From contig CAWKIT010000024.1 in the NCBI GenBank assembly GCA_963849695.1, forward strand, positions 1-64,000: 64,000 nt of DNA, written 5' to 3'. A program made the position numbers and the translations under genes. The notes under the pieces are model-generated. The model did no database searches and had not been told where the DNA came from. It saw nothing but the letters and a program-made list of their open reading frames with translations. Source of the DNA: DASSUW01 sp963849695 (GTDB taxonomy: Bacteria > Actinomycetota > Thermoleophilia > Solirubrobacterales > Solirubrobacteraceae). Positions 59,341 through 64,000 of this stretch are shown in pieces (positions within the stretch are counted from its first letter, which is position 1; each line of letters begins with the position of its first letter).

Positions 59341-60779
59341 GCGCCGGTCTCGCTCGCACTTTCGCCTCCCTCAGCGTCCCGAACTACCGCCGCTACTTCA
59401 GCGGCCTCGTCGTCTCGATCACCGGCAACTGGATGCAGAACGTGGCCGAGATGTGGCTCGTCGTCCAGCTGACGGGCAGCGGCGTCTCGGTCGGCCTGAC
59501 CGCCGCGTTGCAGTTCCTGCCGATCATGGTGTTCGGCGCCTGGGGCGGCCTGCTCGCGGACCGGATGCCCAAGCGCCGGCTGCTGATGGTCACGCAGTCG
59601 CTGATGGCGCTGCCCGCCCTGGCGCTGTGGGCGTTGACCGTGAACGCGTCGGTCGAGGTGTGGATGGTGTACGCGCTCGTGCTCGCCCGCGGCACGCTCA
59701 CCGCCGTCGACAACCCGGCGCGGCAGAGCTTCGTGTTCGAGATGGTCGGCCCCGACCGCGTGGTCAACGCGGTGGCGCTCAACTCGGTCGTCATCCACAC
59801 CGCGCGCATCCTCGGCCCGGCGGCAGCCGGCGGCGTGATCGCGCTGCTCGGCGTCGGGCCGTGCTTCCTCATCAATGCGATCTCGTTCGCGGCGATGCTC
59901 GTCGCGCTGCGGGCGATGGACCCGAGCGAGCTGCGCACGCCCGCGGTCACGGCCCGCGCGCCCGGCCAGCTGCGCGGCGCGCTCCGCTACGTCGCGCGCA
60001 CGCCCGCGCTGCGGATCCCGCTCGCGATGATGGCCGTGGTCGGCACGCTGTCGTTCAACTTCCAGGTGCTGCTGCCGCTGCTGGCCAGCTTCACGTGGCA
60101 CGGCACCGCGTCGCTCTACACCGCCCTGGCGGTGGCGATGGGCATCGGGTCGGTGGCGGGAGCGCTCGCCGCCGGCGCCCGCGGCCGCGTCGGCCCGCGG
60201 CTGCTCGTCGCGGCCGCCGCCGCGTTCGGCATCGCCGAGCTGCTGGTCGCCGCGGCGCCGACCGTCGAGCTCCAGCTGCTCGCGCTGGTCCCGCTCGGAG
60301 CGGTCAGCGTGACGTTCGCGGCGGGCGTGAACTCGGCGATGCAGCTGGCGGTCGAGCCGGCGATGCGCGGGCGCGTGATGGCGCTCTACTCGGTCGTGTT
60401 CCTCGGCTCGACCCCGATCGGCGCCCCGCTGGTGGGCTGGATCGCCGAGGTCGCCGGCCCACGGGCGGGGCTGGTGCTCGGCGCCGCCGCGGCGCTGGTC
60501 GCCGCCGCCGGGGCACGGGTGGCGTTCGCGCGCGCCGGGCAGCCGGTCGGTGTCCGCGCCCCGGCGTGCGAGGGCGGCCGCCGGCGGGTGCCTGCGACGC
60601 GAACGAACGTCAACTGCGGCTGGGTAGGGCGGCGAGGGAGCCGGCCGCGCGGCCGTCACCCAGCCGCAGTTCGCCGGGCCTGCCAGGCGGCTACGAGCGG
60701 ACGGGCGACGATTCCGCGCGGGTCATCTTCACCGAGGCGGACAGCTCGGCTCCGCCCGGGCCGCGGAACACGCCCTTGA
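59337..60779 (+). CDS. MFS exporter (EntS-like) with repeat-derived C-terminus
   Basis: This 480-residue major-facilitator transporter has about 12 helices. The LSVPNYRRYFSGLVVSITGNWMQNVAEMWLV start and the LLADRMPKRRLL loop (motif A) match the EntS/MFS_3 drug and siderophore exporters. Family members end near VAFARAGQP. Here about 70 extra Arg-rich residues follow, encoded by the AACTGCGGCTGGGT element at 60612-60671 and by sequence antisense to the transglutaminase gene. The repeat seems to have replaced the original stop. The product overlaps the convergent gene by 89 bp. Confidence 0.88.
   Translation: MSAGLARTFASLSVPNYRRYFSGLVVSITGNWMQNVAEMWLVVQLTGSGVSVGLTAALQFLPIMVFGAWGGLLADRMPKRRLLMVTQSLMALPALALWALTVNASVEVWMVYALVLARGTLTAVDNPARQSFVFEMVGPDRVVNAVALNSVVIHTARILGPAAAGGVIALLGVGPCFLINAISFAAMLVALRAMDPSELRTPAVTARAPGQLRGALRYVARTPALRIPLAMMAVVGTLSFNFQVLLPLLASFTWHGTASLYTALAVAMGIGSVAGALAAGARGRVGPRLLVAAAAAFGIAELLVAAAPTVELQLLALVPLGAVSVTFAAGVNSAMQLAVEPAMRGRVMALYSVVFLGSTPIGAPLVGWIAEVAGPRAGLVLGAAAALVAAAGARVAFARAGQPVGVRAPACEGGRRRVPATRTNVNCGWVGRRGSRPRGRHPAAVRRACQAATSGRATIPRGSSSPRRTARLRPGRGTRP
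60612..60671. repeat. Paired AACTGCGGCTGGGT element (REPIN-like)
   Basis: AACTGCGGCTGGGT (60612-60625) and its exact inverse (60658-60671) flank 32 bp that include CGGCCGCGCGGCCG. The whole 60 bp can fold into one long hairpin. Two more copies of the 14-mer lie at 13218 and 13534, also as an inverted pair. It overlaps the end of the MFS gene. Confidence 0.75.
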
Positions 60780-61557
60780 TCGGCGGGACGTCGGGGTAGA
60801 ACCGGCCGTGGCCGATCTTGACGTGCCGCTCGCCGCCGAGCGTGCGGTTGGTGGGATCGGCCGGCACCCACACCGGCTCGCCGCCGTCGCCGGGCAGCAG
60901 CGCCTCGATCCAGGCATGGGTATCGACCTCGGCGGAGTCGGCTTCCTCGTCGCCGTTCGGCGGCGCCCACAGGTAGCCGGACACGTAGCGGGCCGCGATC
61001 CCGTTGCGGCGCAGGAGCAGCAGACCGAGGTGGGCGAAGTCCTGGCACACGCCCGCGCCGGCCTCGAGCAGGTCGTGGACCGTCGATCCGACGTACGTCA
61101 CCCCCGGCCGGTACTCGAACCGGTCCGGGATCACCCCGACGAGCGTGCGAACGGTGGCGAGCGGGCTCTCCCCCCGCGACAGCCCCACCAGCTCGTCGAG
61201 GACCAGGACGTCGGGATCGCCGTTCTCGATCAGGAACTCCCCCGCCGCCGCCCGGTAGGCCGCATCCTCCAGTGCCGACCACGGTGCCTCGACCGGATCC
61301 TCCGGCGCCGCCGTCTTCACGCGCGCGCGCACGTCGATCGACATGTGGTCGTGCGGCCGCGCGATGCCGAACTCGATCACGGTGGTGCCGAAGTAGTCGG
61401 CGTGCTGGTGCAGCCGCGCCTCGGGATCGACCCGAACCCCGAAGTCGTCGACCCGCTGAGTCGGCGTCGTCGCCGGCTTCACCCGCAGGGCGTTGAGGTT
61501 GTCGGTGACCGGCGCGTCGTAGCGGTACTCGGTCAGATAGCGGATCGCGAGATGCAT
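60691..61557 (-). CDS. Transglutaminase-like cysteine protease-fold protein
   Basis: This 288-residue protein has an N-terminal beta-domain (MHLAIRYLTEYRYDAPVTDNLNALRVKP, the bacterial transglutaminase-like N-terminal type). The catalytic core has Cys in GAGVCQDFAHLGLLLLR, His in DTHAWIEALLPG and Asp in WVPADPTNR. Its start overlaps the alpha-E stop (ATGA). In the conserved three-gene cluster it is predicted to cleave or transfer peptides made by the ATP-grasp partner. Confidence 0.92.
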   Translation of the reverse strand: MHLAIRYLTEYRYDAPVTDNLNALRVKPATTPTQRVDDFGVRVDPEARLHQHADYFGTTVIEFGIARPHDHMSIDVRARVKTAAPEDPVEAPWSALEDAAYRAAAGEFLIENGDPDVLVLDELVGLSRGESPLATVRTLVGVIPDRFEYRPGVTYVGSTVHDLLEAGAGVCQDFAHLGLLLLRRNGIAARYVSGYLWAPPNGDEEADSAEVDTHAWIEALLPGDGGEPVWVPADPTNRTLGGERHVKIGHGRFYPDVPPIKGVFRGPGGAELSASVKMTRAESSPVRS

Positions 61558-62510
61558 CAGGCCACACGCGCCCGGGGCGGCGCCATGCCGCCAAAGTACC
61601 GTTGGGCGATGTCGGCATCGACCTGCACGAGCTCCCGCTGCACCGACCCGAGCGTGCCGGACAAGGCGCCGTCGGGGTCTGCCGTGCGCGCCCGGAAGTC
61701 GAGGTCGGCCGTCAGCCGCCCCACCCGCAAGACGGCCGGCGAGCCGCGGTAGCTGGTGTCGGCGGCGGTGAGCGCCGCGTGCAGGGCCTCCACGGAGAAC
61801 GCCACCGAGTCCGGATAGTCGCGCTCGTAGAGCAGGAAGCGCGCGACCGGCGCGGCGTTCGGCGGCGCCGGCACCGACCGCCGGTACGCCTGGAAGCCGC
61901 CGACCGCCTCCAGCAGCGCCAAGGCCTGACCGTCCAGGGCGTGGCCCTCGGCCTCGGCCGCCTCCGGCGGGAGCGCCACCCGCAGCATCCGCAGCACCAT
62001 GTCGCCCGACTCGATCGCCGCCCCCGCCTGCAGGAAGGCGTGCGCCTCGTCTCGCAGCATCGTGCGCGAGCACACGCCCCAGAACATCCCGCACCGCTCG
62101 CGCACGTACGCGTAGACCGAGTACGGGCCGGATCGCAGCGCCGCCGACATGTCGGTCCGCAGGAGCCCGAGGTGGAACGTGTTGATCGCCTCCCACATCT
62201 CGGCCGAGAACACGTCGCGCACCGTGCGGGCGCTCTCGCGCGCGCGCGTGACACAGTTGAGCACCGAGGTCGGGAAGTCGGGGTCCAGCGTCAGCGCGCG
62301 CAGCACCTCGTCGCGCGAGACCGGGGAGTCCGGCGGCTCGCCGCTCACGATTGCCAGCAGGTGCTCCCACGACAGCAAGACGCCGCCCGGATCCTGCGGC
62401 TGCGCCTGCACGTCGGCGTGGAAGACGCCGTCGAGCATGCGCGCGGTGTGCTCGGCCCGCGCCAGCTGGCGGCCGATCCAGTACAGCTCGTGGGCGATCC
62501 TCGCTAGCAC
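61557..62510 (-). CDS. Alpha-E domain protein (DUF403)
   Basis: This 317-residue all-helical protein has the alpha-E signature. It starts LARIAHELYWIGRQLARAEHTARMLDGVFHADV and continues with YVRERCGMFWGVCSRTMLRDEAHAFLQAGAAIESGDMVLRML and later RFLLYERDYPDSVAFSVEAL. The biochemical role is unknown; it always accompanies circularly permuted ATP-grasp proteins. The GTG at 62510 gives the conserved N-terminus and overlaps the TAG that should end the ATP-grasp gene. Confidence 0.9.
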   Translation of the reverse strand: MLARIAHELYWIGRQLARAEHTARMLDGVFHADVQAQPQDPGGVLLSWEHLLAIVSGEPPDSPVSRDEVLRALTLDPDFPTSVLNCVTRARESARTVRDVFSAEMWEAINTFHLGLLRTDMSAALRSGPYSVYAYVRERCGMFWGVCSRTMLRDEAHAFLQAGAAIESGDMVLRMLRVALPPEAAEAEGHALDGQALALLEAVGGFQAYRRSVPAPPNAAPVARFLLYERDYPDSVAFSVEALHAALTAADTSYRGSPAVLRVGRLTADLDFRARTADPDGALSGTLGSVQRELVQVDADIAQRYFGGMAPPRARVA

Positions 62511-64000
62511 TGTTGCTGCTTTGCTGTTGCTGCTCCTGAGAGGACCACTCGCCCTGGCTGAGGCCGGGCATCCGCGGCGGCGCCCAGCGCGCGGCCGGCG
62601 ACGACTCACCGTCGGTGCCGGGACCCTCGTCGAGCACCCAGGTGTCCTTCGAGCCGCCGCCCTGCGACGAGTTGACGATCATCGAGCCCTCGCGCAGCGC
62701 CACCCGCGTCAGCCCGCCGGGGACGATGCGGATGTCGTCGCCGAACACCGCGAACGGGCGAAGGTCGACGTGACGCGGCGCCAGCGAGCCGTCCGCCCCC
62801 GCGGTCGGGACCGTCGACAGCCGCACCAGCTCCTGCGCGATCCACCGCTCCGGCCGCCGGATCAGCTCCTCCGCCTGGCGCGCCACCTCCTCGTCGGAAG
62901 CCGTCGGCCCGATGAAGACCCCCGTCCCGCCGCTCTCGCTGGTCGGCTTGACCACCATCTCCCCCAGCCGGTCGATCACCCACCCGCGCTGCTCGGCGTC
63001 GGTCATCAGATAGGTCGGGACGTTGTCGAGGATCGGCTCCTCGCCGAGGTAGTAGCGGATCATCGCCGGCACGTAGTGGTAGACCGCCTTGTCGTCGGCG
63101 ACGCCGGTGCCGACCGCGTTGACGATCGCCACGGCGCCCGCGCGGTAGGCGCGCATCAGGCCGGGCACGCCGAGCCCCGAGTCGGGCCGGAACTCGAGCG
63201 GGTCCATGAAGTCGTCGTCGATCCGCCGGTAGATCGCGTGCACGCGCTGGAGCCCGCGCGTGGTGCGCATGAAGCAGACCGCGTCGCGGACGACCAGGTC
63301 TGACGCCTCGACCAGCTCGACCCCCATCTGCCGCGCCAGGAACGCATGCTCGAAGTAGGCGGAGTTGAACGGCCCCGGCGTCCACACGACGACCGTCGCC
63401 TCCTCCTCGCCGCCGGTCGGCGCGACCTGCGAGAGGGCGGTCCGCAGCAGCGCCGGGTAGTGGTCGACCGGGCGCACCCGGTAGTGCGTGAACAACCCGG
63501 GGAGCAGCCGCGTCATCGCGACGCGGTTCTCGAGCACGTACGAGATCCCGCTCGGCGTGCGCACGTTGTCCTCGAGCACCTTCCACGAGCCCTCGCCGTC
63601 ACGCACCAGGTCGCAGCCGCTCACGTGGCAGTAGACCCCGCCCGGCGGCCGGATCCCGTGCGCGGCGCGCGCGAACCCCGGGCGCGACACGATCAGATCC
63701 CACGGCACGAGCCGCTCGTGGACGATCTCGCGCCCGTGGTAGACGTCGTCGATGAAGTGATTCAGCGCCCGGATGCGCTGCGCCAGGCCGCGCTTGATCG
63801 TCGTCCACTCGGCAGCGGGGATGATGCGCGGTACGAGGTCGAGCGGGAACGGGCGGTCGCGGACCGGGTGGGCGGGGTCGAACTCGTCCGGTCCGGCGGC
63901 GTCGAAGGTGATGCCCTGCTGCATGAAGATCGCGTCGCGCCGGCGCCCGGCCGCCGCCAGCGCGTCCGGCCCGAGCGCGGCAAGTGCATCCACGAGCGTG
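62504..64000 (-). CDS. Circularly permuted ATP-grasp protein (5' end outside window)
   Basis: About 498 residues are visible. Key segments are FMQQGITFDAAGPDEF, the GREIVHERLVPWDLIVSRPGF region, WKVLEDNVRTPSGISYVLENR, WTPGPFNSAYFEHAFLARQMGVELVEASDL, and MVVKPTSESGGTGVFIGP with SMIVNSSQGGGSKDTWVLDE (DUF404/407 family). Family members usually start earlier than the first Met seen, so the gene runs past base 64000. The poly-Gln end (QEQQQQ, 62515-62536) has lost frame: a one-base change there would give QQQC and a TAG at 62506-62504 overlapping the next start. Uncorrected, the frame runs on through the neighbour genes. Confidence 0.87.

Noticed and set aside
60691..63993. A single 1100-residue minus-strand reading frame covering ATP-grasp, alpha-E and transglutaminase
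   Set aside because: The middle third is the wrong frame of the alpha-E gene, which has its own conserved GTG start and stop. The open frame survives because GC-rich DNA has few stops.
1..64000. CRISPR arrays, insertion sequences, prophage or plasmid functions
   Set aside because: No regularly spaced repeats, transposases, integrases or replication genes were found.

Overview
The window is very GC-rich, non-mobile chromosomal DNA. Leaderless-looking GTG starts, ATGA/GTGA gene overlaps, ECF41-type sigma factors, NarL-type two-component proteins, a YceI protein, an F420-reductase-like protein and an alpha-E/ATP-grasp/transglutaminase cluster all point to an actinobacterium, most likely of the Thermoleophilia (Solirubrobacter/Conexibacter-like). 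That placement is inference: there is no rRNA gene, and the only RNA gene found is one CAU-anticodon tRNA.

Layout. 0.1-4 kb: a TetR regulator with its own operator, then an ECF41 sigma-factor module of two paralogous sigma factors, a YceI protein and a small membrane protein, each preceded by a promoter resembling the ECF41 consensus. 4-9 kb: epoxide hydrolase, VapBC, tRNA, a Fic protein with a three-copy operator, an F420-reductase-like protein and a secreted esterase. 9-19.4 kb: a cyclase/response-regulator fusion, patatin, a PAS kinase, a palindrome-rich stretch holding a GH4 glycosidase remnant, secreted GH15 glucoamylase, STAS and NmrA proteins, and a large membrane protein. 19.4-31.4 kb: a block of mostly membrane-protein genes with a MalT-like LuxR activator in the middle. 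Seven copies of TCACCC-N5-GGGTGA, usually followed by N7-TCACCC, sit in the promoters of this block and were not noticed elsewhere. I regard this as the best candidate for an undescribed system: a single envelope-type regulon that also includes a PH-domain protein and a HerA-like ATPase. 31.4-41 kb: LigA, a ferredoxin-reductase-like flavoprotein, an aldo-keto reductase with two palindromes inside its coding sequence, cytosine deaminase, a modular subtilase and an ECF sigma factor. 41-52.7 kb: a SecDF fusion, a NarL-type two-component system divergent from an ABC exporter, a secreted GH13 amylase and an ATP-grasp protein. 52.7-64 kb: a GGDEF/EAL protein, a secreted EEP-family phosphodiesterase-like protein, GntR with pyruvate-dehydrogenase-type E1 subunits, MarR with an MFS exporter, and the transglutaminase/alpha-E/ATP-grasp operon, which runs off the right edge.

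Two themes cut across the window. First, at least six conserved genes (ECF41, AI-2E transporter, subtilase, SecDF, amylase, E1-alpha) are each broken by one frameshift. Five of these need one base removed and one needs a base added, and a seventh break is likely in a poly-Gln tract. Uncorrected sequencing indels are the simplest explanation. Second, compact perfect palindromes recur between and even inside genes: AACTGCGGCTGGGT inverted pairs, tandem GGGGTCTGACCCC, and GGGAGTATGTCCC and GCGAATCGCCC hairpins with 3-nt loops. They look like dispersed repeat families.
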